NCBI RefSeq assembly: GCF_950295315.1
Contig: NC_080171.1
Location: 118,677,747-118,741,746, forward strand
Source: Erinaceus europaeus
Lineage: Eukaryota > Chordata > Mammalia > Eulipotyphla > Erinaceidae
Direction of reading: 5' to 3'
DNA: 64,000 bases
A program made the position numbers and the translations under genes. Below, in pieces: positions 10,931-23,744 of this stretch (position 1 is the stretch's first letter; each line of letters begins with the position of its first letter). The notes beneath the pieces were generated by a model, which was not told the origin of the DNA, did not search any database, and was given only the letters and a program-made list of their open reading frames with translations.

Positions 10931-11739
10931 ATAATTTTTTTTAAAATGTGGAAAAAAAGAGAAAAAACCAACCCCCCTAAATTTATATAAAAATCATTAT
11001 CATTTATCTTTCCCTATTTAAAACATTAATTTACTTAACTTTTATTGTCATCCTCATCTCCCCCCAAAGCTTTTAGCCTCTAAGTTGGTATGTAAAATGA
11101 AACTACTACAAAACCTTTTCCCTTTTTAGTAAGATTTGATAGTCAACTCGATGATATTTAAGTAGTCATCCAGGCATCTCCTTTGCTGGCAGTGCTCACC
11201 GCCACGCCTTTTCATCAAAGCACTCATTCTTCTGCTTGTAATTTGGCACCATCTCTTAGTCAGGTGGACTGCACTATGATTAATTCTTGTTCAAAGCAAT
11301 AAGGATGTGATAATCAGAAGGTTGCTTTTCTACATGATAATTTAGTTATTTGTACAAAAATAAAGGGTAGAGCCCCCCCAAACTATAGGTGCTGTTTTAT
11401 TTTTTTGTGGCAATGGCTGCAATTAAATGAGAATGGGATTTTAATGTTCTCCATTTGCGAATAAAGCAATCTAAAAGTAGTGTATCCAATCGCTTGTGGG
11501 GATTCTTTGAAGATCTTTGTGAGAATGAACCAGTTATGAGATTATATTCTTTCCCACTGACTCTTGCCTAGGACTTGGTACACCTGTCTGATCTGTAGAC
11601 AGTAGATTCTCTTCAATACAGGGGAATCTTTTCTTCTGCTTCTGCTCTTTAAATTCGCTTATGTTTTTTTAAACTCTAAAAAAAAAAAAAGTGCTCTAAA
11701 ATGTTCCCTTGGAGCATTCCTTTTTTTTATTGTTCTTTT

Positions 11740-12035
11740 TTAGTTTTTTTAAAAATTTTTATTTATGCCCTTTTGTTGCCCTTGTTGTTTTATTGTTGTA
11801 GTTATTACCGTTGTAGTTACTGATATTGTTGTTGTTTGATAGGACAGAAAGAAATGGAAAGAGGAGGGGAAGACAGAGAGGGGGAGAGAAAGACAGACAC
11901 CTGCAGACCTGCTTCACCGCCTGTGAAGCGACTCCCCTGCAGGTGGAGAGTCGGGGGCTCGAACCGGGATCCTTAGGCTGGTCCTTGAGCCTTGCGCCAC
12001 CTGCACTTAACCCGCTGCGCTGCCACCTGACTCCC
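11740..12035 (-). repeat. SINE type A
   Basis: Full-length reverse copy ending CGCTGCCACCTGACTCCC. Flanked by GGAGCATTCC (11712) and GGAGCATTTC (12036). Confidence 0.92.
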
Positions 12036-12089
12036 GGAGCATTTCTTTTTAAAGATGTGCCTGTAAAGTGTTCTTCTAGTGCCCGTTGA

Positions 12090-12330
12090 GTGCACACTAC
12101 GAGCAAGCACATGGGTCCAAAGCCCTGGTTCCCACCTGCAGTGGGGATGAAGCAGAGCAGTGGGTGTCTCTCTGTCTCCCTCTCCTCTCTCAATTTCTCT
12201 CTGTCTCATCATATAAAAAGAAAGGGAGAAAGGTGGCCACTGGGAGATAGATTCATTGTGTAGGAACTGAACCCTTAGGCGACAACCCTGGTGGCAATAC
12301 CAACAACAGTAACAACACTATAAATAAATA
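12090..12330 (+). repeat. SINE, A2/B-like, diverged
   Basis: Partial plus-strand copy: GGTTCCCACCTGCAGTGGGG, TCTCTCTGTCTCCCTCTCC, then a diverged A2-like module with GACAACCCTGGTGGCAATAC. Confidence 0.6.
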
Positions 12331-12741
12331 CCAAAGATGTTCCTCCATCTTTGAAGAGTGACCAGAGTTCAGCCACCTCAACAACAAAAGTGAAAATGAA
12401 AAGATGACTCATTAGTGACAGGAATAGACATAAGCATTTAGTTAGCAGTACTCTAACAACAACAACAAAAAAACGAAGTCAAAATAGCAATACTAGTAGC
12501 TATTAGCGGGGAGAGGTCCTGCGGTAAGCTTCAATGTACCAATTAGTTGGTGGTGGAAAAAAAAAAATCACAGAGATAAAACAATGACATTATGACACCA
12601 GGGGACATGATGTAAAACCTAGGATGCTGAATTCACCATCCCACAGAACGAGAATCGTACTAAGATACTGAAATGCTTTATGTACTACAGAATAGTAGAA
12701 TATTCTTCTAAAACATCATGTAAAACCAGTAGCTGAGTTTA

Positions 12742-12957
<216 letters not shown>

Positions 12958-13087
12958 CTATTGATTGTGCTCAATATCCTTCATTCCTCAACGTCTAGAC
13001 TAAGCTTTGATTATTCAAGTCCGATTTTCATTGTGACATCTGCCCTCCATCTAATCGTCTTTAACTACAAAAAAAAGTTGCTACTTA

Positions 13088-13366
13088 GGGAGGGAGTTGG
13101 GTGGTAGCGCAGCGGCTTAAGCGCAGGTGGCACAAAGCGCAAGGACCGGCGTAAGGATCCTGGTTCAAGCCCCCAGCTCCCCGCCTGCCAGGGGAGTCAC
13201 TTCACAAGCGGTGAAGCAGGTCTGCAGGTGTCTATCTTTCTCTCCTCCCCCGTCTTGCCCTCCTCTCTTCATTTCTCTCTGTTCTATCCAACAATGATGA
13301 CAACAATAATAACTACAACAATAAAAAAACAAGGGCAAAAAAAGGGAATAAATAAATATTAAAAAA
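13088..13366 (+). repeat. SINE type A
   Basis: From GGGAGTTGGGTGGTAGCGC to AAAAAAAGGGAATAAATAAA; all landmarks present. Confidence 0.9.
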
Positions 13367-13794
13367 AGATCCTACTTAATACTTAAGATCATCAATTCTT
13401 ATGCCAAATCCCATTATTTTCTTCTTAACAGATTAAAAAAAATGCCAAGCATCTCCTTCTGTTTAAGTTAATGTTAGTATCAATTACGTTAATGTTATTC
13501 TTTCCGCCATATAGAGGAATTTAAGCTGCTAAGTGACACTAGTTTGCATAAAGCTAGTACATTTTCAGTTTCAACACTCATCACTGGCATGGGCCTATTA
13601 CAATGTCCTATATCTGATCTTGTAATCCACTTTGAAATGTTCCTTAAAGTCTTCTCTCTCCCCAATAAATTATATAAGTTTTGAGCTCCACAAAACCAGA
13701 TTAGTCATCATTCTATTTGAACTGTATTTTGTGTCTTATCCTCTTGCCTTCTCTACTGTAAAACTCATTCTGATTGGTTTCTTTCTTTCTTTTT

Positions 13795-14083
13795 TTTCCC
13801 TAATATTTATTTTATTTATTTATTCCCTTTTGTTGCCCTTGTTGTTTTATTGTTGTAGTTATTATTGTTGTTGTCATTGTTGGATAGGACAGAGAGAAAT
13901 GGAGAGAGGAGGGGGAAGACAGAGGGGGGAGAGAAAGACAGACACCTGCAGGCCTGCTTCACCATCTGTGAAGCGACTCCCCTGCAGGTGGGGAGCCAGG
14001 GGCTAGAACTGGGATCCTTACTCTGGTCTGGTCCTTGCGCTTCGCACCATGTGTGCTTAACTTGGTGCACTACTGCCAGACTC
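13795..14083 (-). repeat. SINE type A
   Basis: Reverse copy from TATTTATTCCCTTTTGTTGCC to CACTACTGCCAGACTCCC. Confidence 0.9.
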
Positions 14084-14427
14084 CCATGTATTCCTTACTT
14101 TCAACTATTCTTACAGTATGTCGCTCTAGAATATATGCTTATTTTTTCAGGAAATAAATTTCACTCAGATGGTAGTGTTGGATTATGAAGTAGATATGCA
14201 TGTCAAAAAGAACGAGCAACTTCTCATTTTCATTCTTATATTAACTGTCATTATAAAACAAATACTAACAGAACTTCTTGGTGTCATCAATTCCTCAACT
14301 TTATTTTTGGAGCTCTCTGTTAGAATAGCTTTGGTTTCAGTTTTCTCAATAAGGAGTTGTCAAATTTTGCCTCCGGGCAAAATCTAAGAATAGTTTTAAT
14401 ATTCTTTAAAAATATTTTCTAAAGCAT

Positions 14428-14675
14428 TTCCCCCTTTTGTTACCCTTGTTGTAGTTATTGTTATTGGTGTCACTGTTGTTGGATAGGACAGAGAAACAGA
14501 GAGAGGAGGGGAAGACAGAGAGGGAGAGAGAAAGACAGACACCTGCAGACCTGCTTCACCGCCTGTGAAGCGACTCCCCTGCAGGTGGGGAGCCCGGGCT
14601 CAAACCTGGATCCTTACGCTGATCCTTGCCTTTGCGCCGGCGTGCTTAACCCGCTGCGCTACTGCCCGACTCCCT
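14428..14675 (-). repeat. SINE type A
   Basis: Reverse copy from CCCCCTTTTGTTACCC to GCGCTACTGCCCGACTCCC; head slightly rearranged near TTTGCGCCGGCGTGC. Confidence 0.88.
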
Positions 14676-15089
14676 AAAATGTTTTTAAAAGGATTGTTAA
14701 AGAAGTACAGAAAAGACAGGGAGAAAGAACTGGGGTATGGGAACAGCACGTGACCTAAAAAGGGTCAATTATTTACTATTTGGCACTTTGCAGAAAAGAT
14801 TTGCCTAATTGTGTTCTAGGTCAGTACATACTTATTTTTCTAATTTCAATGTCTCAATTTATTAGGTTCTGGTTTTTACGATTATTTGTCCTATAGGTCT
14901 ACATTTTCTAAAATAATCCCTTTACGGCAATTTAAATGATTTGAAAAGGCAACTGAAAAACTAGTCACTATTAATAATTCTGAAGCAAACATCTCTAAAA
15001 GGTGAAATATTAATTTTTAGGTCTTTTCTGTATGCCAGAGCCCTCGAGTAAACAAACAACAAGAACACACAGCATTTTGATTCTGCTGA

Positions 15090-15860
15090 ATGCTTTCTAA
15101 CTCCCATCAGGAAATAATCTTGTTTCCTAATGTGCTTAATAGCTTGTATGGCTGTGAACTTCCCTCTCAGTACTGCCTTAATTATGTCTCAAGTATTTTG
15201 ATAACTTGTGTCTTCATTTTCATTGGTCTCTTGAAACATTTTAATTTCTTCCTTAATTTTCTCTTTTTCTCTAAGTTGTTAAGTAGTATACCGCAGAGGT
15301 TTCCTATCTTAGGACTTTAACTAATTTTGTTTGTTGTTAAAAATTTAATTCCGGGAGTCGGGCTATAGCGCAGCGGGTTAAGTGCAGGTGGCACAAAGCA
15401 CAAGGACCAGTGGAAGGATCCCGGTTCGAGCCCTGACTCCCCACCTGCAGGGGAGTCGCTTCACAGGCGGTGAAGCAGGTCTGCAGGTGTCTATCTTTCT
15501 CTCCCCTTCTCTGTCTTCCCCTCCTCTCTCCATTTCTCTGTCCTATCCAACAACGACAACAACAATAATAACTACAACAATAAAAACAACAAGGGCAACA
15601 AAAGGGAATAAATAAATAGAATAATAAAAAAAAATTTAATTCCACTGTGGTCTGAGAAGATGCTTGGGATGATTTCAATGCTCTTGAACTTGTTGACACT
15701 GTCTTTGTGGCCTAACATGTGGCTTAACCTTGAGAATGACCCATGTGGACTTGAATAGAATGTGTATTCCAATTTCTTGGGGTGAATGGCTCTGAAAATG
15801 TCCAACAGTTCTAGTTTATCTATTTCTTCATTTAATCCCCTTGTTGCTCTATTAATTCTT
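15090..15860 (-). mobile_element. L1 ORF2 fragment, decayed, split by a SINE
   Basis: Plus-strand text resembles the antisense of mammalian L1 ORF2: TGCCTTAATTATGTCTCAAG, CATTTTCATTGGTCTCTTG, then after the SINE CACTGTGGTCTGAGAAGATG and TTGGGGTGAATGGCTCTG. The SINE at 15353-15632 splits it. No long open frame survives. Confidence 0.7.
15353..15632 (+). repeat. SINE type A
   Basis: Inserted in the L1 fragment with the duplication AAAATTTAATTCC on both sides (ending ~15352 and ~15645). Confidence 0.93.
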
Positions 15861-15956
15861 TTCCCAGGCTAGGAAATATTCACCACATATTTTATTACAT
15901 GCCCATAATGAGTTTAGGACAGTTTATACAAAGATGTTATAAAAATATAAAACTAC

Positions 15957-16250
15957 AGGGAGTCGGGCGGTAGTGCAGCAGGTTAAGTGCATGTGGTGCA
16001 AAGCACAAGGACTGGCATAAGGATCCCAGTTCAAGCCCCTGGCTTCCCACCTGCAGGGGAGTCCCTGCACTGATGGTGAAGCAGGTCTGCAGGTGTCTGT
16101 CTTTCTCTCCTCCTCTGTCTTCCCCTCCTCTCTCCATTTCTCTCTGTCCTACCCAACGATGACAACATCAATAACAACAAGAATAACTACAACAGTACCA
16201 CAGTAAAACAAGGGCAACAAAAGGAAATGAATAAACACATATTTAAAAAA
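15957..16250 (+). repeat. SINE type A
   Basis: Head GGGAGTCGGGCGGTAGTGCA, tail CAAGGGCAACAAAAGGAAATG, then a short A/T run. Confidence 0.9.
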
Positions 16251-16299
16251 AAATATATATATAATACCCTAAATAATACCTTACAGGTTTCCATATGAT

Positions 16300-16497
16300 A
16301 TAAATAAGTATTCATTCTAAAAAAGACTTTAAGGTAACCTGAAGTTGTATAAAACAAAGCAGGTGTAATGATGAACCAGGCTGGGGAGAGTATTTTGCAG
16401 ACAGATGCTTATCATGGGGAGATGAGAAGTTATCCCCACATGTCAACAACTGTACTATAAACCAGTAACTCCCCCAATGAAAAAAGCCTGCAAGTAT
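16300..16497 (+). mobile_element. L1 3' end fragment
   Basis: Resembles the ends at 36310-36430 and 22826-23010: GAGATGAGAAGTTATCCCC, GTCAACAACTGTACTATAA and ACCAGTAACTCCCCCAATG. Confidence 0.6.
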
Positions 16498-16788
16498 AGG
16501 GAGCTGGGCTGTAGTGCAGCGGGTTAAGTGCACATGGCGCAAAGTCAAAGGGCCAGCGTAAGGATCCTGGTTCCAGCCTCCAGCTCTCCACCTGCAGGGG
16601 AGTCACTTCACAAGTGGTGAAGCAGGTCTGCAGGTGTCTTTCTCTCCTCTCTGTCTTCCCCTCCTCTCTCCATTTCTTTCTGCCCTACCCAACAACAACA
16701 GTTATGACAATAACAATAACAACTACAACAAGCCCAACAACAAGGGCAACAAAATGGGAAAAATGGTCTCTAGGAGCAGTGAATTCAT
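16498..16788 (+). repeat. SINE type A2, truncated in the 3' module
   Basis: Type A head GGGAGCTGGGCTGTAGTGCA and tail CAACAAGGGCAACAAAATGG continue into the A2 module start (AATGGTCTCTAGGAGCAGTG) and stop at GAATTCAT, where L1 sequence begins. Confidence 0.8.
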
Positions 16789-17090
16789 ATTAAGTGAAAT
16801 AAGTCAGAAAGAGAAGGATGAATATGGGATGATCTTCCTCACAGGCAGAAGTTGAAAAACAAGATCAGAAGAGAAAACACACAGCAGAACCTGGACTGAA
16901 GTTGGTGTATTGCATCAAAGAAAAAAACTCTGGGGTGGGTGGGGGGAGGGTTCAGGTCCTGGAACATGATGGTAGAGGACCTAGAGGGGGCTGTATTGTT
17001 ATGTAGAAGACTGAGAAATGTTATGCCTGTGCAAACTACTGTATCCACTGTAGAATGTAACACATGAATCTCCAATAAAGGAGGGGGAAA
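16789..17090 (+). mobile_element. L1 3' end fragment
   Basis: Terminal ORF2/3'UTR-like sequence: AAGTGAAATAAGTCAGAAAG, AGAAGGATGAATATGGGATG, ending CAATAAAGGAGGGGG. Not intact. Confidence 0.7.
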
Positions 17091-17237
17091 GAGTGGTGAA
17101 ATGACACATAAACAAGGCCCAAGCTATAAAAAAATTGAGTACCATGAAGCACTATACACATCAAATGACAGACCAAACATTAGTAAGGACCTACTATTAA
17201 TCCTCCTTTACTCTAATTAGCTAATGAATCAGTTCGA

Positions 17238-17330
17238 AAGATGTATTTTTATGAGAGTATGAGATGAGAGCACTGCTCAGCTCTGGTGCCCCCCGCCGAG
17301 ACCCTTCAGTGCATACTCGGGGCTCTCCCA
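17238..17330 (-). repeat. SINE type C fragment
   Basis: GAGCACTGCTCAGCTCTGG followed by a shortened, diverged head. Confidence 0.5.
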
Positions 17331-18442
17331 CAGAAGTGTACTCCTGTCTACTCTACATGATGCAGACTAGTCTACAGGACTCCTGTGTGTTTGCTTCTCC
17401 CATCTTAGAAATGATTTATGGACAGCTGGAAGCTGTCATGAACATTACTAAGGGAAAATCAATTTTTGATAGAGACCCCTAACATACAGCAGAGATATCC
17501 ACACACTAGAGCTTGTGGCTCTCATTTCCCTCCTTCTCCTTAGACACAAGCAAAAGAGCAAGAAAATAACTCTCAATAGCACTGAATTGTGACTCCTACT
17601 ACCCAAGGCACGCTGGTAGGAGGAAAAATAAAGGTCTCTTGAAAATAGCATGCCAATCTTCCTCTGGAAATAGCATTTGAGTCTCTGGAAGGATATAAGC
17701 TCAAAGGTCAGCTTCTGAAAAGTTTTCGCAGTTATGTGCATATTTAGAAATATGTACTCATAGAAGCATGCCTTCTTAGTCACAAGGCACAGTTCTTTAA
17801 AAACTAAGTCTAGAAATCAGGAAATGATATATAATCAACTATATAGAAAAACGCTCATCTCTAATATGATCAGCAATACCTTGTAAGTGGACAAAAAGTA
17901 TGGTATTTAAAATACCACAATCATAAAAAGTTTCTGATAAATCTCGTGAAAAAGCAACTGTATCCAATATACTATCAGGACTTAAGGATAACGTCCTTGG
18001 CATTCTAACAATACTCAGCCAGTCATCTCAACTACTTATCTACCCATCATTTACATGCACCCACGCAGAATGAGCACTTATGTGACCAGTGGTTGCAAGC
18101 ATCAGAACAGAAAATACAAAAAGCCCAACTGCAAGATACACATCAAGTAGTACAGGGAACAGACAAGCACGTCAATGAAAAAAATGATGTATTGAGTTTA
18201 TTATGTGGATATTTACAAATGGTATAGAACAGGTTGGTTAACGGGAAGCTACAGCCAGTTCAAGAAACTTAACATTTTTCTTCAAGATTAGAACTTGAGA
18301 ATCATAAAAGAAAAACCTTACAGAAAAACATAAATGAGAAGATTTGAGTTTTTAGTTTCTAGAATATTTGAGTATCTTTAAAAATAGTAACATATAGGTA
18401 ATTTCATTATTATTTTAGCCTTGATATTTCTGTAACATTTAC

Positions 18443-18490
18443 TAGTGGGATCAGGCGGTGGCATATGGGTTAAACACACATAGCAGACTT
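18443..18490 (+). repeat. Possible SINE head fragment
   Basis: GGGATCAGGCGGTGGCATAT then GGGTTAAACACACATAGCA resembles a type A/B head with no body behind it. No clear flanking duplication was seen, so its origin is uncertain. Confidence 0.35.
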
Positions 18491-18591
18491 CAAAGTGTGT
18501 GGTATCATTGCCTATTTCCCTTAAAATATCTTCTTTAGATATACTGCTGACTACATAATTTTTGTTGTCTCCATCTTCTACACTCCTTAAC

Positions 18592-18752
18592 AACCCTGGG
18601 TCCATGCTCCCAGAGGGTTAAAGACTAGGAAAGCTATTGGGGGGGGGGGGGATGGGTTATGGAGTTCCGGTGGCAGAAACTGTGTGGAATTGTATCCCTC
18701 TTATCCTGTGGTCTTGTCAGTGTTTCCAGTTTATAAATAAAAACAACAACAA
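18592..18752 (+). mobile_element. L1 3'UTR copy, 5'-truncated
   Basis: Starts at CCTGGGTCCATGCTCCCAG and ends TATAAATAAAAACAACAAC. Contains a run of 13 G at 18639-18651. Confidence 0.8.
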
Positions 18753-18759
18753 CAACAAT

Positions 18760-18960
18760 TTTTTTTATTGTTGTTGTCGCTGGGGCTTTATCGCTCTAGG
18801 CTGACTTTTTCAGATAAAGACAAAACATAGGGAGAGAAAGAGGGAAAGAAATTGTAGAACTAAGGGCAACAAAAGGGAATAAATAAAATAAATTAAAAAA
18901 AAAAGAAAAAAGAAATCGTAGAGCTGAAGTTTCTCCCCAGTGTCCTGGGGGCTGGGTTTG
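18760..18960 (-). repeat. Old type E SINE carrying a tail-only type A insertion
   Basis: Reverse old SINE (GTCGCTGGGGCTTTATCGC to GTGTCCTGGGGGCTGGG). At about 18863-18905 a type A tail (AAGGGCAACAAAAGGG, AATAAATAAAATAAA) is inserted between copies of AAGAAAT[T/C]GTAGA[A/G]CT. Confidence 0.7.
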
Positions 18961-19149
18961 GATGAGGAATACAACAAATCTGGTATCTTCCTAAGTGAAC
19001 TAGCTTGTTGGTCCTAGACAGATATCATTTTCTACATAATTATGAGAAAACTGAGGTTCAAAGGAGAGAATTAAAAGATCATAAAGTCTGCAACCGGGCC
19101 AGACAGTAACTATATACATTTCTGTGTTTGCTCTAAAGTCATTTAAACA

Positions 19150-19272
19150 AAACTAAACAAAGCAAGCTGGGAAGCTACTCGGCTCTGGACATTTGTGGTA
19201 CTGGACTAGAACATGGGATCTCTCACTTGTAAATCCTGTCTACTATTACTATTGCTTCACTATCTACCTAGT
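19150..19272 (-). repeat. SINE type C, old
   Basis: Diverged reverse copy: GAAGCTACTCGGCTCTGG, GACTAGAACATGGGATCTC, TGCTTCACTATCTACC. Confidence 0.5.
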
Positions 19273-19326
19273 TTTATTTTTGTTAGCTAAAGTAAAATAC
19301 CTTTGAAAGCATTAAGTAGCCTGAGC

Positions 19327-19346
19327 GGGGGGGGGGGGGGGGGGGG
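19327..19346 (+). repeat. (G)20 homopolymer
   Basis: Twenty uninterrupted G. On the gene's strand this is C20, about 240 bases downstream of the exon 7 donor. Confidence 0.97.
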
Positions 19347-19525
19347 AAACCAGCCTAAGACTGAAAAGTTTCCTTGTCAATAAAATCTGCTTCGGTCATT
19401 ATCATTACATCTAGCTAGCTTACAGATGAATATCTTGAAATAAAAATTTTATCGGTCTAATATTACATTGTATAGGTTTTATGAAAGTTACTGCTGAATC
19501 TGATTCTGATGGGAGCCAGCGGTTA

Positions 19526-19747
<222 letters not shown>

Positions 19748-20036
19748 TTAACATATGGTTCAACGATACTGATTTAATATATATGCCTTTATATACATAA
19801 CTATATGACATACCAATTCTAAATGCCCACAAAACAGAAGGGGAAAAAAAAAAAACCCGTGATGAAATTACTGAAAATAAATAGCTAAGACGGTAATCAA
19901 TTTTTACATAAAGTTCATTCATAATTCGGGATATAGTATTTGACAAAAAAAATAATAAACATTTAAATTTATTCAGTAAAAATAACTGCTACAATTTATA
20001 ATAATCATCTAAATTGCAGAAAAGAGATAATCTATT

Positions 20037-20214
20037 TAAAAATATTTTATTTATTTTTAGTTAGAAATACATAGGGAGAGAGAGAGAGACAGACAGACAG
20101 ACATCAAAATACTGCTCAGCTCTGGTTTACGGTGGTGCCGGGGACTGAACCTGGGATTACAGAGCCTCAGGCATGAAAGATTTTTTGCACAGTCATTATG
20201 CTATCTCCCCAGCC
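20037..20214 (-). repeat. SINE type C
   Basis: Good reverse copy: ATTTTATTTATTTTTAG, a (GACA)n patch, ACTGCTCAGCTCTGG, GGGGACTGAACCTGGGA, GCTATCTCCCCAGCCC. Confidence 0.85.
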
Positions 20215-20377
20215 CAAGATAATTTATTAATGTTTGCTAAACTCCATGTTTTAAGAGTTGGCTGACATACTTGATTAACATGGGTTGATATACTGGATTC
20301 TAGACTTAAGATTTACTTTAACTGAAATAAACCTATCATTTAATAGTTACTTTTCTAATTTAAGAAGGCACAAATAG

Positions 20378-20530
20378 TGGACTGGAAGGTGGTACAGTGG
20401 ATAAAATGCTGGATTCTCAAGCATGAGGTCCCAAGTGCTTGATCCCTGGCATTGCATATGCTACAGTGATATCCTGCTCTCTCTTCCTTGCTCTCTCATA
20501 AATAAATAAATCTTCCTTCTTAAATAAAAA
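20378..20530 (+). repeat. SINE type D
   Basis: GGAAGGTGGTACAGTGGATA, CAAGCATGAGGTCCCAAG, CTCATAAATAAATAAATCTT. Confidence 0.85.
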
Positions 20531-20662
20531 ACTGAAAAATTCATAAATGAACTGCTATTACATAAATATTGAAACATTAGTGTAACAACACTAATGAAAA
20601 TGTAAGCATACAGTGAAAATATTTATCTGATAAAGAATAAAATCTACATTAAACAAACTTTT

Positions 20663-20711
20663 TAAAAAAATATTTATTTGATTTATTTATTCCCTTTTGT
20701 TGCCCTTGTTG
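20663..20711 (-). mobile_element. Tail-only SINE type A insertion
   Basis: Only the terminal tail in reverse (TTTATTTATTCCCTTTTGTT, GCCCTTGTTG). It is bounded by TTAAACAAACT at 20651 and again at 20712. Confidence 0.75.
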
Positions 20712-20766
20712 TTAAACAAACTGTTCTTATATATTACTACTATTCAGCCATAAGAAAAATGTGGAA

Positions 20767-21030
20767 GGGAGTCGGGCGGTAGCACAGTGGGTTAAGTGCA
20801 CATGGCGCAAAGCTCAAGGATCAATGTAAGGATCCCGGTTAGAGCCCTCGGCTCCCCCACCTGCAAAGGAGTCGCTTCACAGGTGGTGAAGCAGGTCTGT
20901 AGGTGTCTGTCTTTCTCTCCCCCTCTCTGTCTTCCCCTCCTCTCTCTATTTCTCTCTGTCCTATCCAACAATGATGCATCATCAACAACAATAACTACAA
21001 CAATAAAACAAAAAGGGAATATTTTTTTTA
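20767..21030 (+). repeat. SINE type A
   Basis: Complete, flanked by ATGTGGAA on both sides (20759 and 21031). Confidence 0.92.
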
Positions 21031-21504
21031 ATGTGGAAACATACCCTTTATGATAGCAATCCAATAAATCAACATTACCTCAATACAGTGATAATGACAT
21101 TGAGAAAAAAAACAAAGAAAAATGGGCAGAAGTCTGGATCTGGCAAGCCAGTCTACATACATTCTTACAGCATAAACATTCTATTTGCTGCCACTGCTAG
21201 TTAAGGAAATTACAATTTTTCATTTGTCAAATTGTTCATAATTAGTAGTATACAGTTCTAGTGAAGATGTGAAGGAAAGGGCTTTTTAAATATACTTTCA
21301 TGTTATAAAATGGTATTCCAGTAATGATACTTAAATATCCATCACAACTCTTTCAGTCTTATGATCAAGATAACAAATGTTTTTCAAACACTTATGAATT
21401 AATTGCCTCAGAAATATTATAACTCAAATTCCCTTAGACTGAAACTTAAATCTAGTGAAGACTTATTTAATATGTCAACTAAAATATAAGTTTAGTATTT
21501 CATT

Positions 21505-21682
21505 TGTTGGTCAGCACTGCGGCTTCACCACTCCTGGCTAGCTTTTTCAGATAGGAAACAGAGAAAGACATAACCACTAGAGCTTCCTCTCAGTGCTCGG
21601 GGGCCAACACGAGCCTGTGTCATGCCCATCACAAAGCAAGCACATTATCCAAGTGATCTATCTATCTATCTTGCCAGGCCCA
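21505..21682 (-). repeat. SINE type E (old)
   Basis: Reverse diverged copy: CACTGCGGCTTCACCACTCC, AGAGCTTCCTCTCAGTGC, ending in (ATCT)n and TTGCCAGGCCC. Confidence 0.55.
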
Positions 21683-22039
21683 AGTTTAATCTTTTAAATT
21701 TTTAGTAAGTGTTGACAGGGAATTGTAGCAGAGGTCAGCTTTTACGTATACATGCCAAAACAGTTTTGTGAGAAAATATACTTTTACAGTTCTTTCATTT
21801 CAGCAAGAATAACATATGAATATCAAATTATAGCCAGCAAATTTAGAAGATACTTTTTTTCAAATTCTGTACTAGGAGATTAAGTAAAAAAACAAAAATT
21901 TGAGTATGTCCAAAATAGCTGAGAGGCCTCCCCTGCCCAATTTACAGTCATATACCCTTAGAAAGAGGGAGAGACATGAACGGACCACTCTACTCTGGGA
22001 GATACATTTGACAGTAGAGTTCCTGGATGTAAGTCTTTA

Positions 22040-22273
<234 letters not shown>

Positions 22274-22619
22274 TTAAACGTTTTAGGCTAAATATTTTGT
22301 ATACTCATTTAAAAGTGTTTAGAGGAAATACATTAATTTCCCAGAACAGAGGGATATCTTCTCATCCCTACAATCTAAGACTTGATCTGGATGAGAGTTA
22401 ATTTGGTCCAAATACATGGAACAGATCTTCCTTAAAGGATTACTTTATGGCAGGGTGCTCTAGTAAACTGAACAGAAAAGTGTAAACCCAGAAGCTTCAT
22501 AGGAACTGTAATACAAATTCACCAGTGAGGTAAAAGCACATAGTTCCGCAATAGAGTTCTTAAATTGTCTGACTCAATTCTAAATATACATTCTAGCTGA
22601 CAAATATTTACTGAATGTC

Positions 22620-22815
22620 AGGGCCGGGTGGTGGCAATACATGATTGAGTGCACGTATTACAAAGCGCAAGTGCCCAGGCTCAAGTCCTCAGTTCCCACC
22701 TGCAGGGGGAAATGGTCAAGCTTTGTTGCAGGTGTGTGTCTCTCTGTCCCCCTCTATATTTCCCCTATCTTCTTGACTTCTGTATTTTAATCTAATAAGT
22801 AAAATTTTAAAAATG
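22620..22815 (+). repeat. SINE type B (diverged)
   Basis: GGGCCGGGTGGTGGCAATAC, CAGTTCCCACCTGCAGGGGG, TAATCTAATAAGTAAAAT. Confidence 0.7.
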
Positions 22816-23018
22816 GGAGGAGGAAGGGGGAGCACAAAGTGAAACATGGACTGGACATAGTGTATTGCACCAAAGCAAAGGACTCTGGGGTGGGAGGGAG
22901 AAGGTGGATAGGAGAAAACTCTGGGGGCCGATTATATAATGAGATTGTGTGCATATGTCAACGATTGCACTGCAAAGCATTAACCCCCTCAACAAAACAA
23001 AACAAAACAAAACCATCT
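22816..23018 (+). mobile_element. L1 3' end fragment
   Basis: AGTGTATTGCACCAAAGCAA, AGGACTCTGGGGTGGGAGG, CAACGATTGCACTGCAAAGC, ending in (AACAA)n. Same 3' end type as 36230-36430. Confidence 0.7.
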
Positions 23019-23038
23019 CAAAAAAATTAACTGTCCAA

Positions 23039-23356
23039 GGGCCGGGCAGTAGTGCAGTGGGTTAAAGTGCACATGGTGCAAAGTTTAAGGACCAGCATAA
23101 GGATCCTGGTTTGAGCCCCCGGCTCCCCACCTGCAGGGGAGTCACTTCACAAGTGGTGAAGCAGGTCTGCAGGTGTCTATTATTCTCTGCCCCCTCTGTC
23201 TTCCCGTCTTCTCTTGATTTCTCTCTTTCCTATCCAACAACAACAGCAGCAATAATAACAACAATGGTAAGCAACAAAAGGGAAAAAAAATAGTCTCCAG
23301 GAGCAGTGGATTTGTAGTACAGGCACCGAGCCCCAGCAATAACCCTGGAGGAAAAA
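23039..23356 (+). repeat. SINE type A2
   Basis: A complete example of the extended form: type A head and body, shortened tail, then CTCCAGGAGCAGTGGATTTG, GGCACCGAGCCCCAGCAATA and CCCTGGAGG plus A-rich end. Confidence 0.9.
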
Positions 23357-23507
23357 ACAAATGTCTATAAAGTACAAAGATTCTCCTTTTGTACAGCTTC
23401 TTATCTAGTGAAGAATATAGACAATAAATAACAGAAATTTTGATTGACTCTAGAAAGGATAAATTTTATAGCAGTTAAAATTAATTGTTAAGTTAAGGTT
23501 AGAATCA

Positions 23508-23744
<237 letters not shown>

